Positions 11,356 through 21,151 of a stretch of 64,000 nt of DNA are shown piece by piece. Position numbers and translations under genes: made by a program. The notes beneath the pieces are model-generated. The model was not told where the DNA came from. It saw only the letters and a program-made list of their open reading frames with translations, and made no database searches. The stretch's first letter is position 1, and each line of letters starts with the position of its first letter. Source of the DNA: Liolophura sinensis (Eukaryota; Mollusca; Polyplacophora; Chitonida; Chitonidae); contig NC_088299.1 in the NCBI RefSeq assembly GCF_032854445.1, positions 5,555,001 through 5,619,000 of the forward strand. The letters are read 5' to 3'.

Positions 11356-13152
11356 ATGGACATGGAGTTAGAGACATCACTTTCTATCAGCAGAACTCTA
11401 TGTCGGGTTGTAGAAGAAGCGTTTGGTCCCCATGGTGGAAAGTCTATGATAACCTCTGCGACTGGCAAAGTCCTCGTGACAACAAACGGAGGAACAATTC
11501 TGAAGGCTCTAAACCTAAGTCATCCTGTGGCTAAACTGATAGTTACATCGGCCATCCGTCATTCGGATGTGAATGGCTGTGGCAGTAAAACTTTTGTTCT
11601 ATATGTGACAGGTGCTTTGGAAACAGTTCATAATATAACCAACAAACATTGTCACTCACAAAACAATAGTTTTGTCAGAAAGGCGTTTATTTTGAGGCTG
11701 TCTGAGAATTTGAAAAGGTTAACATACAGGCATATTGCCACAGAACTAGAAAAGTATTTAATAAGTTCAAAAATAATAGAACGTCTCAGCAGCTCTAGGT
11801 TGCGAGAGGTTGCCACCAATCTGATCCATACACAGTTATCTCCCTTGTTCTTCCCAGGCGTTGCAGAGCACCTCACAAAGTTGATGACTGAATTTTTAAA
11901 CCAAGGTGGCAGTGGTCCAACTGACTTCATTAGGAATGCAAGACTAGTTGCTGAGAATTTTCATGAGTTGTGTATAAAGGTTGACTGCCAGAGTTACATG
12001 GAATCGGTGTGCTCAGAGGGAATTTTGATAAGAAGAGAATTCACAGTTCAACCCCCTGCTGAAAGCCATGGGTCTGTTAGACTTCTCATTTTAAAGTGTT
12101 CGCTGGATGACCATAACAGGGGACATTCAGATTCTCACAGGATTCGAATAAACCATGTAGATGTGCTGCACGATTCACTTGACCAAAAGCAGCGTCAAGC
12201 GGACAATTTCTTAGCATTTTGTCTAAAACATAAAATTGGTTTAATTTTGAGTACGGAAAAGTTGCTTCTGTCTGTCGTGCACAAATGCAGGTTGAGTAAC
12301 ATTGCTCTTGTGGAGTATGTTCCAGATTCTGATGCAGATAAACTGGCACGGTTGTGTCATATACAGCCGGTACACAGACTGACAGAGCTTTGCAGTGATG
12401 ACTTTTGTGAAGTGTCTTCATTGAAAAGTGCAGTCTTTGGAGGAAGACATTTTGTTGAAATCCGTGTTGGTAATGCCATGTCAAGCGTGTTGGCAAAGCA
12501 GCTTGTGCTCTGTGGACCAACTGAAGGACTTTGCGATCAGGTGTCTCAGGCTCTACACAAAGCGTCAAAAGTCTTAACGTGGGTGCAGAATACTGGGTGC
12601 CAGTTTCGTGAGGATAAAAATTCAGAAGTGGCAGTGGAACACGACACAACAAGCAAGTGCAATGAGGATAATATTAACAGTGAAAACTATGCCTTTGGGA
12701 ATACAGCAGACATGAATACTGCCTACCCACACCAAAATCTAGACTGGTTATTAATTCAAGGTGGAGGAACTTTTGAAATGTTTGTGGAGACATTTCTCAA
12801 CAAGATTTGTGTCAATGACGATACGCATAAGCTAGCCTGTGAAGTTGTCAGAGGAGCAGTTTTTGAAGTGTTGCATACGCTGTATGGTAATATTCAACGA
12901 AGTTCAGACCAGTTGGCTAACAGATGTTACCTTAAATTGTACAAAGACTTTGGCCTCAAGGTAGACAAAGGTGAAGTTGTAGGCTTAGACAGTGGGACAG
13001 TTGAACTGGGAAGATTGTCAGACATTTTGGAGCCGCTTTCATGTAAAATTGCCTCTTTGGTAAAGGCACTGGAGTTAGTCTGCCAAATTTTAAGGATTGA
13101 TTCCATTGTCAGTGTAAGAAAACTTCAAAATGTGTCTCCTGGTAGTCCATAA
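11356..13152 (+). CDS. BBS10: BBS10, group II chaperonin-like Bardet-Biedl protein
   Basis: One long exon encodes 598 aa from the ATG at 11356 (context cacaATGG). The frame stays open upstream to 11312, where ttttgttttgtag is a clear splice acceptor, so a noncoding 5' exon probably lies nearer the shared promoter. Chaperonin/BBS10 signatures: GPHGGKS (residues 24-30), TNGGTILKALNLSHPVAKLI (43-62), a P-loop-region GCGSKTF (74-80), LVLCGPTEGL in the middle and WLLIQGGGTFEMF near the C terminus, ending in a DSIVSVRKLQ segment. Family role: with BBS6, BBS12 and CCT it assembles the BBSome for ciliary trafficking. Oddity: the chaperonin GDG catalytic Asp position is Cys (TGT, 11578-11580). An ATG at 11332 could be an alternative start. 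Confidence 0.88.
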   Translation: MDMELETSLSISRTLCRVVEEAFGPHGGKSMITSATGKVLVTTNGGTILKALNLSHPVAKLIVTSAIRHSDVNGCGSKTFVLYVTGALETVHNITNKHCHSQNNSFVRKAFILRLSENLKRLTYRHIATELEKYLISSKIIERLSSSRLREVATNLIHTQLSPLFFPGVAEHLTKLMTEFLNQGGSGPTDFIRNARLVAENFHELCIKVDCQSYMESVCSEGILIRREFTVQPPAESHGSVRLLILKCSLDDHNRGHSDSHRIRINHVDVLHDSLDQKQRQADNFLAFCLKHKIGLILSTEKLLLSVVHKCRLSNIALVEYVPDSDADKLARLCHIQPVHRLTELCSDDFCEVSSLKSAVFGGRHFVEIRVGNAMSSVLAKQLVLCGPTEGLCDQVSQALHKASKVLTWVQNTGCQFREDKNSEVAVEHDTTSKCNEDNINSENYAFGNTADMNTAYPHQNLDWLLIQGGGTFEMFVETFLNKICVNDDTHKLACEVVRGAVFEVLHTLYGNIQRSSDQLANRCYLKLYKDFGLKVDKGEVVGLDSGTVELGRLSDILEPLSCKIASLVKALELVCQILRIDSIVSVRKLQNVSPGSP

Positions 13153-13263
13153 ACATATTTAAAATGAAAAGTTTTTGCCTTCTTAATTTTTCATTTGATG
13201 ATCTCTGCACTTCCTTGAATGACAACCTTCAAGTATGAGATTCTGAAGACAGATATGTGTACA

Positions 13264-13269
13264 AATAAA
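13264..13269 (+). terminator. BBS10 poly(A) signal
   Basis: AATAAA about 110 bp after the BBS10 stop codon, in AT-rich DNA. It is the first canonical hexamer downstream and so the likely 3' end of the transcript. Confidence 0.5.
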
Positions 13270-13469
13270 TTTATTTATTATGTAGGCCATCATTAAAAAA
13301 ATTCTTTGTTGTTAAAAAAAATAGCTTGGGTCAGTAGAGAATTCTTTGTAATTAAGCAAATGTTGAGAGAAAAATCTTAAAAAATATATCAAAATCCCAA
13401 TAGAATATGTCACTTTTCTGGAGTGTGGATTGGGTTTCGACAATGAACATATTTTTAATGATGGCCTTA

Positions 13470-13610
13470 GCACCATATACATTGAAAAAGTTTTCAATGG
13501 TACAGTGATGATAAGTTTTGGTTGAAGGAAACCAAGAGTGCCCAAGATAAATCACCAACCTTTGGCAAAGTTACTGACAAACTTCCACACAAAATTTCTT
13601 ACAGCAATAC
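13470..13610 (-). repeat. Relic of SINE-like family C (core seen reversed)
   Basis: Contains ggaaaccaagagtgcccaag then caccaacctttggcaaagttactgacaaac split over 13527-13580. The same word order recurs near 23090, 27190 and 31150, which shows an interspersed family. The copy is degenerate. Open frames across it are not conserved between copies and are not annotated as genes. The rest of 13270-14500 shows nothing else I can support. Confidence 0.5.
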
Positions 13611-14528
13611 AGAGTGTTGGTGAAAGACAAGGGGCCTTCTACCAACATCAGACTGTATATCAGGGTTGTTCACAGCTTATCATCACCATGGCTCCAGAGA
13701 TATTGGAAGCATTGGCTCGAATCAGATTATGTCTTCAGTTTGTGATAAATATTCTCTTCTTTGTGTCTGTGATAATGTTTGTTCTGAAGTTAAAAGGTAG
13801 GACATGTTTTATTTGTTTTGCCTGTTTTACTTTTAGGGTGGGTCATGATCGCATGGTAAAGATGCTGCCTCACAAGGTGTTGGACAAGGAATCTCAGAGA
13901 TTTTCTCTAAGATCACTTGTTAAATCCAGGAAGTCTAATTTCCTGCTTTAAGATCTGACCTGTTGTATGAATGAAATGCATGTATTCTTGTGTAAGATAA
14001 AACTGAAATCAATCAGGTCAAGGTGTTGACGTTATTATAATTCTCTCTCAAAGATGTTCAAACTTCAAATCTACCTGATGTTACATTCATCAATAGCTTG
14101 TAAAGATCAGCAGAAAACAGAAAGTATATCCTTCACGTAAGCAAAATAGTTTTTGTATTTTCCTTTTTCGGTTGTGTGACAAAAAACAAGAATTAAAAGA
14201 CTACATCTGCAGTTCCTGGGAGAATAATGTTCATGTTAATCGAAAAAATAAACATTTAACAAATTCAAATTTATTACGTCCGGTTTTTTTTTTTTCTCCA
14301 GCATTTTACTGTGAAAATGAAACATTCCTGAATTTAATGCACTTGATTTACGCATACAGGGAATCAGATTTACCCTTCTGTTTGAAGCGGGTTAAATGGT
14401 TACAGATTCATGGGTATAGTATGGTGTGTCTGTGCAAGTCCTGTTTTCAAATATTCTCACCCTTCGATCATGGGGATTCCATCCAGCCTCGCTTTCATTC
14501 CTTACGACTGCTTGGGGGTTCCCTAGTT

Positions 14529-14571
14529 CAAGATGGCAGCGATCGAAGGTTTCGATTTCTCAAGTAGATAG
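14529..14571 (+). promoter_or_regulatory. YY1-type element with overlapping short uORF, upstream of the PPR gene
   Basis: CAAGATGGCAGC (14529-14540) matches the YY1 consensus, which in many housekeeping genes sits just after the transcription start. Its ATG opens a 12-codon frame ending in TAG at 14571, about 97 bp before the main start. If transcribed, this would be an upstream ORF able to damp translation. Motif is seen; function is inferred. Confidence 0.5.
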
Positions 14572-14667
14572 TTTTATAGGCTTTTGTACACCGGTGTGGT
14601 GCTGACAACTGGTAAAACAGGACGTACGTGAATGTGTTAACGTTTTTAAGTGTTCTTAACCCAGAGA

Positions 14668-16813
14668 ATGGCATTTTGCTACGTCTGGAGAAATGGGCGC
14701 GTAGCTTTATTGTCGCTTTACCGGTCCACAGGTACAACAACAACGCGATCGCTGGCATCGGTGAATGAGTTTAGCTACGAGTGCTCACTTCGATCGCCTT
14801 TATCACCTCTTATACATGATACCAGGTTAGCACGTGTCAGGAAAGAATGTCAAAATAGTTATGATACTATATCACCTAGTACCATTATGGTTCTCCGTGG
14901 ATGTTTGCATACCGGTATGATGAATACCTGCATGACGTATAGGTCCTTCTCGACCGACAATACGGACAGTACAGACGTACATGATGAACTCTTGGCACCA
15001 AACCTGAAAATAGAAAAACAGTTAATGAAGTTTATGGATATGTGGGAAATGCATAAAGCTATCAAACTTCTCCGTTTGTCAGTCCAAAACAACATAATAC
15101 CGCACCAGACGGTTATTTTGAATTTATTACAGCAGCTGGCGAATTTGGGAGAAGTTGATTTCTTAGTAGAGATGCATCAGTTTCTGTTGGACGAGAAGCT
15201 TTGCTCCAATACGGCTTTTTACATGTGCTTGCAACAGGCATACTTTAACAGCGGAAGAATTGATGAAGGTGTTGATTTCCTGAGAAAGATTTACCACCTA
15301 ACCAGAAAATACCAGGATATCGACACATATTTTGTCCTTCTGACCGTGATGATTTTGAGACACTTTCCTGACAAGGAGCCCATGATTAAAAGCGTTGTCA
15401 CCGATTTAGCTCAGCGTGTTCCGTCTGATCATGAAGTAAGAGCTGGACTCTGGAAATGTTATATGTTGATGGGAAACTTCACCAAAGCAGATGACCTTGT
15501 TCAAGAATTTGGGAAAGACATGAAGCCATTCTTACCAATAATGGTAAATGATATCTGTTTGCAGAGAAATAAAGTGGATCAGGTAGACAGAAAGGAGGTT
15601 TTGGCTAATCTATTGGATTTTCCTGGATTGGGAAGAAAGCAGCAAGCTCTTCTCTATCAAACTTACATCTTTCTGTTGGGTAAGACTGTCATAATGACAC
15701 TTTGTCAATTTTTTTTTTAAACCTATGCACAAAATCAATTTCTTAAAAGAGATTTGACTAGAATAATGTTATTCGAAGCAAAAGAAAAAAATAATAGCAA
15801 GATAGAGTAATGGAGAATGCAGAGACCACAAATAAGACCATATCATTAGTCTTAATATTAATGATACTGGGAAAACTTTTACTTTTTCTCTTTCAATATT
15901 AATTTCTTTAAAATCTGTTTTTTTATTATCCAGAATAAGAAAGAATTTCCCCACCAACCTAAACTACCTTTTTCTGATAGGGTTGGGTTACTCCAGCAAA
16001 GATTTTTTTATGAATGGCTTAATGCATCGAATTACAGTAACGATCTTTCAGTATGCTGTTCATGCATACTGAAATATTCTTGCTGTTTTATGGTGTAATT
16101 CGATCATTCACTTTAGAAATCTGTTCTGAAACTTACATGTACCATACCCAGAAGAACCTATGACTGCCATTTAAACTTAAAAATAGAAGAAAATGAGAAT
16201 TAGAAAAATAAATCCATGTTTTTGTTCAAAACTAACTTGTCTGATTTAAGTTTTGTTTTACCTACAGAATGATTCTGTTTGTATTATCAGAGAAAAGGAT
16301 AAAATTTTTAATTAATCTTGAAAATCATCCAATTTATGTCAAACGTACACTATCCTGTCAAAGACATATTTATATTGATTGGAAAGCATTGGAAAAACAA
16401 AAAACTTGATACGTGTAAAACCCCTCTAAATTGGATGATCTACTCGTTTTATTTTTATGCTATTTATTGATTTTGCTGTGTAAGCTCGCCGGTAAAACAC
16501 AACATAAAATTTCTTTCACTAAAATAATAAATAAATATTAAAGCACAAAACTGAAACATGTTCATATAAATATTTACCAGCGATTCCCTTCTGATGTCTG
16601 ATTGTTGTAGTTGAAGAAGCCAAGTATAAAGCAAGCCTGTTAGCTCTGAATAAAGCCAGACAGCAAGATGTTGTACTCAAGAAAGAAGCTTTCCTTCCTG
16701 TGATACAAGTGTTAAAAACACATGTGGCTGAATCCAGTGAAGGAGATGAACAAGAAAGCCTAGAGTCAGTCCTGACAGCTGTTAAAACCTGGCTAGAAGG
16801 AAGTGATAACTAA
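14668..16813 (+). CDS. Predicted mitochondrial PPR/helical-repeat protein, 2 exons
   Basis: Exons 14668-15679 and 16611-16813 (TTGG/gtaaga donor, ttgttgtag acceptor, phase 1) give 404 aa ending GSDN. The first ~30 residues are rich in Arg and hydroxyl residues with no acids (MAFCYVWRNGRVALLSLYRS), a mitochondrial presequence. From about residue 110 on, the chain is paired helices of pentatricopeptide type: KAIKLLRLSVQNNIIPHQTV, then NLLQQLANLGEVDFLVEMHQ and AYFNSGRIDEGVDFLRKIYH. The C terminus is charged (EEAKYKASLLALNKARQQDV). Family knowledge: such proteins bind organellar RNA; some resemblance to LRPPRC-type repeats is possible but I do not recognise a specific orthologue. It is shorter than LRPPRC. 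Both exons are intact. Confidence 0.75.
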
Positions 16814-17032
16814 GGGAGAAATTTAGATCCATCATTAAAAATTGATGAGATATATGATTTTTTTTTTTTTGATTAATGTCACCATGAGAAAGGAAGCTCC
16901 ATGATTTCACAGCTGTGAATACCGTAAATCTTCAAGCTTTTCAACCTCTTTAGCACTTTTTTCTGTGGAATTTATCACCACATGTATGTGACTGTTGTGA
17001 AAATGACATCAAAAAATGATTTGTTTGGGTCA

Positions 17033-17038
17033 ATAAAG
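17033..17038 (+). terminator. Poly(A) signal of the PPR-protein gene
   Basis: AATAAA about 220 bp after the stop codon at 16811-16813, preceded by an AT-rich 3'UTR with a T run at 16859. A second hexamer near 17190 is an alternative. Confidence 0.5.
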
Positions 17039-17235
17039 ATGCAAGTTGCGTAAAACTGTGCAGATTATTTCTCTACACCCCAATGTTCTCTCAGAATGTT
17101 TACTGATTAAAATTAAACATTTGTCTCCCTTGTACAGGTGTCTCACATTTATTAGTTCTGTGAAGATATGCATGTATATATTTATTTAATAAAGAAATGA
17201 TATTTACCCTGTACAGAAGAAGTTTTCATTTACAG

Positions 17236-17580
17236 TAAGAGGGGCCTCTGTGGTCGAGAGAGCGACCCCAGTGATTCAGTAAATGGTAGAGCGTCGGATG
17301 CAAGAGCGGTTGATCCGGGGTCAATCCTGGGTTGGGTCACACCTCAGACCTTAAAAGAGGAAGCTTTAGCTTCTTTGCTTGGCGTTCAGCATTAAGGGGA
17401 TAGTGCAACAACTGGTTGACCCATATCAGCATAATGGCTCGGGTGGCGTCGGTCTCAGTGAAGCAGCACTAGATAAAAAGAGTGGTGGAAATCTTTCCTG
17501 CAACAAGGAGGCCCATTACAAGGATTCCTTTGTCGTCAAGTGACTAAAAAATTGTTAAATACGACGTTAAACCCTAATCA
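17236..17580 (+). repeat. SINE-like family B, near-complete copy
   Basis: Begins ggggcctctgtggtcgagag, has a tRNA-like centre (ggttgatccggggtcaatcc, a B-box-like word) and ends with ctaaaaaattgttaaatacgacgttaaaccc. The long shared body (cttggcgttcagcat, gggatagtgcaac, ctggttgacc) recurs at 33231-33597, and its tail recurs at 23520, 33540 and 50970. Confidence 0.75.
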
Positions 17581-17620
17581 CTTACGCACTCTATGGTTGA
17601 GATGTTTAGCTTGCCAGCTG

Positions 17621-17772
17621 GAGTCTCACCAATGTGATTGCTGTGAGGAAGCCAGCATGAGCTGTCCAGCCATACATGTATATGGGAAGGTCTTCCAGCA
17701 AGTTGCGGATGGTTGTGGGTTTCCCCCGGGCTTTGTCCAGTTTCCTCCCACCATATTGCTGGCTGTGGTCAT
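17621..17772 (+). repeat. MetaSINE-like family A copy
   Basis: Shares the family-A body (ctcaccaatgtgattgctgtgag, then tgcggatggttgtgggtttc and ttcctcccaccatattgctg in the 3' half). It has lost its tRNA-like head and AATA tail. Confidence 0.8.
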
Positions 17773-17808
17773 AGCGAAATGACATGATAATGTTCAGGCT
17801 TATGATTG

Positions 17809-17942
17809 CATGGAGGAAACCAAAGTGCCCATACAGTAGTTACATGTACATGGAAGAAACCGAAGTGCCCATACAGTAGCTACATGTACATGGAGGAAAC
17901 CGAAGTGTCCATTTAGTACCTACATTTACATTGAGGAAACCA
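17809..17942. repeat. 40-bp tandem repeat, ~3.3 units
   Basis: Three successive 40-bp units beginning catggaggaaacc and ending tacatgta, with a partial fourth. The unit resembles the family-C core (gaggaaaccgaagtgccc), so it probably arose by local amplification of that SINE. Confidence 0.75.
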
Positions 17943-18042
17943 TTGTCCTGTGAAAGATACGCCTGACAAACTTCTTGAAAAAGGTTCTTCTCAAACAAGC
18001 AGGGCCTGGGTTTGAATCTTGGGGATTATGAGTCTTTGGCAT

Positions 18043-18262
18043 ATTTCACCTGACTGCTTCAGTGGCCTAATTGTTAGTGCATCCACCCTGAAGTCAGGAG
18101 ACCCGGTATCAAACCCAGGTCAGGTCATGCCAAAGACTTCGGCATTTTGCTTCAGTGGCTCTGGCGGCATGCACTCACCTTGTCACAAGAAAGCACAGTG
18201 TATGTACACTCATCTATTGACGATTCACCAAATCACTGAAAAACTAAGTACAACATAAAATC
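18043..18262 (+). repeat. SINE-like repeat related to family B
   Basis: Head-like sequence (gcttcagtggcctaattgtt and aggagacccggtatcaaacc, resembling A- and B-box words) followed by a body ending cactgaaaaactaagtacaac, a decayed form of the family-B tail. A sister copy lies at 23385-23585. Confidence 0.6.
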
Positions 18263-18387
18263 CAAAGCATACATCCATAGAGCTGTTGGGTTTTGGAGAA
18301 GATTCACCAGTGACAACTCCTAATGTAAGGCACACAAGGTGCAGGTTCAATACCGGCCTTGGACGAAGCATATATAGATTTCTCGTG

Positions 18388-18660
18388 CTCTCACTGTTGT
18401 AGACACTGAGCTCACACTGTTTGTAGACACTGAGACACTGCGCGCACACTGTTTGTAGAGACTGAGCTCTCACTGTTTGTAGAGACTGAGCTCTCACTGT
18501 TTGTAGAGATTGAGCTCACACTGTTTGTAGGCACTGAGCTCTCACTGTTTGTAGACACTGAGCGTTCATTGTTTGTAGACACTGAGCTCTGTTTGTAGAC
18601 ATTGAGCTCTCACTGTTTGTAGACACTGAGCTTTCACTGTTTGTAGACATTGAGCTCACA
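18388..18660. repeat. 24-bp minisatellite
   Basis: About eleven tandem copies of a unit close to ctcactgtttgtagacactgag with a few substitutions and one shortened copy. Its length being a multiple of three gives a long repetitive frame on the minus strand (QSLQTV-type), which is an artefact of the repeat and not a gene. Confidence 0.85.
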
Positions 18661-19021
18661 TGACTGACCATTTGTCTTACACCTATTCAGCAGGAAAGTA
18701 TATGTCACATGTAGGAAAGTTTGTCAGTAACAGGTCAAAGGTGGCGGCCGTCGACAGTTTCCTCCGGCTATCCAGAACACTGATGACCATGTTTACATGT
18801 GAGTGAAAGATTCATAAGCATAGAGTTATAAACAATAAATCAATTAATCATTACTGTTAAGCCACAGGTTCAGTCTGTTGTATTATCAAACATCACACAT
18901 CTAACACTATGTGGTCAGACTATATCGACAGGGGTCAAATGAAACTAATTTAAATAGACTCCACAAACTTTTTTAAAAACAGAATAATAAATGCATTTCT
19001 GAACAGAATAATCAAAAACTT

Positions 19022-19137
19022 GCAAATGACTGTGGGTTTCCCTTGGATTCTGCCAGTTTTTCTCCCATATAATACTGGTTGCTGTCCTATAAGTCAAATA
19101 TTCTTAAGTATGGTGTAAAACACCAATAAAATAGTAG
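19022..19137 (+). repeat. MetaSINE-like family A, 3' fragment
   Basis: Contains gtgggtttcccttggattct, ataatactggttgctgtcct and tggtgtaaaacaccaataaa, the 3' half of family A with its hallmark hairpin-forming gtaaaacaccaat end. Confidence 0.75.
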
Positions 19138-19149
19138 TAAGTAAATAAG

Positions 19150-21151
19150 AATGGTTAAGGAACCTAGATAAACTATAAACTGAAATAATTCACTTAAAGC
19201 TAACAGCTGTCTAAAGCAATCTCCTTTATTTTTTTCATTTAGAACAGTTTGGCAAATGTATACACGTAGATTTACATACATAAGGAAAATACTGTAATCA
19301 ATAAAAAAGTTGACACTTTTGTCTAGTTCTGTAATGAAAAAAGGAATTCATTCACAACACAACAACAGTAAGCTTCACACAACAACATTTAAAGACGTTT
19401 TTTTATCAATATGAACATTGCCTATGGACGAACAGCCCACTGTTAGGCCTACAAACCAAACAGTACAATTTATTCCACATGTTCTATAAAGAGTTGTGCG
19501 TATTATATATATATAAAAGGTGAATACTACGTGCAACATGACACCAAATACAGCAGTAGGCCTATACCTTTTAAATTAATGTTTACATACAAGAAATAGG
19601 AGAAGTAAAAGTTCTACTTCTTTGCTTTAAAGTCTACAAGACTGTAAAACATAATCATTACATACTTGTACATCTGTAATCACAATAGAGGTTAACAGGA
19701 AGTAATTAACGCACAAGTACTCTAACCCGTACAAGACAGATAAACCAAACATAGCATGACTGAAACAGTGCTAATATACATAACCCAACAAGTTGTTGTT
19801 TGAACATTCAGGCAAGCACTTAATACATTTGCACGTACATGCATCTATATTTACACATAAAACACACAATAATTATATTCGCATTATGTATATAGATCTG
19901 CATTAACAAAATCGACCTTAAAACCTATATGTATTAGAAACAGCCATCAAGGCCTCATTCAGCCAATCAAAAAGAAACTTCCACTTTGTTTTACTGCTGG
20001 TCTTGTGAAACAGGTAAACTGATTGGTCGATTGTCAGGATATTAATGCCTTTAACAAGTCTGAAACCAGACTTCATCGTGCAGACTATGCTACAGATGTG
20101 CATGAAATCACAGTTTGCATAGTCATTTACACCTGATTTGTTGTTAAGTAGACGTACGTAAATCAAAATGATGACACATTTGTGCAAACAAACATGAAGT
20201 GTAACCAGGATAATGGTGATCAGTGAAAAAAAAAACAATGCTCATGATATATTTATAACAAATTAACCAAATTTCAGCAAATAATTTGTGCAAAAAGCAC
20301 CTGAAAAAGCCATAGCTGCATAAGTAAAGATTCTCCTTATTAAGTAGAGACAATTAAGTATACAACCATATTCAAAAGCAACAAAATTTAATTGCCCCCT
20401 GAGTAACATCATCTAAAATTTGTGCCAAAAAGTGCACATTTGGAGGCAAAAAACTTGCATGTTTGCAGCAAGATACCACTTACTTTCCATACAAGGCCAA
20501 TACATTTTAAGTTTCGAAAGTGTGCAACTTTGTCATGGAGAAAATTTTAAGTTATTTACCGCACATGTATATAACATAGATTCACATGCATCTCATAGAC
20601 ACCTAACAAAGAACATTTTTTTTTTTTAATTTAAACTAAAGACCAACAGTCCTTTGTCATTTTATTGGGGACTGGACAACCCTTGTTCTTCAGAATCACA
20701 ACACAATGAATAGAACAAATTAACTATCTCCTGTGCCACGCACGTATACCTGTGCATGTATGTGTAAAGACTTCAAAAACACCATCCATAAACGTCACAT
20801 GTAAGTGATCAACAGGTTGCCCAATCATCATGGAAAAAATCACACGCTGTCAGTGATGCTGGTTACATAAAGTTATCGTTGTTAAAATTACATAATATGT
20901 ACAAGGAAATAAAATAAACTTCATCTCTAACACATTCCCATTCAGATCTTTAACCCAATTGAAATAGCCATCAGGCGGTAAAAAATGCTTTGGCATATAT
21001 ATATATACATTTATGTATGTATTGATGAAATATAGTGAGTCATCCTGTGATCAAAGGCTATATGACTACATCGAGAATAATGTTTGACATGTCTGATACA
21101 CAGTTGTTTGACGGGGGCGAGAGGAGAGTTATCCCCCCTTATTGAAACATC
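19150..21151 (-). other. AT-rich stretch, probable BPHL 3'UTR and intergenic DNA
   Basis: No coding signal on either strand, rich in homopolymers and TA runs. Reversed AATAAA hexamers (TTTATT) occur, for example near 19228, downstream of the BPHL stop on the minus strand. Part of this stretch may be a long 3'UTR; no end can be proven without transcript data. Confidence 0.3.

Noticed and set aside
17281-17345. tRNA-like B-box words that could suggest a tRNA gene
   Set aside because: Cloverleaf pairing is not supported and the words sit at fixed positions in a repeated SINE body.
18225-18497. Repetitive minus-strand 90-codon frame (QSLQTV repeats)
   Set aside because: A by-product of the 24-bp minisatellite, whose unit length is a multiple of three; no start, splice or signal context.
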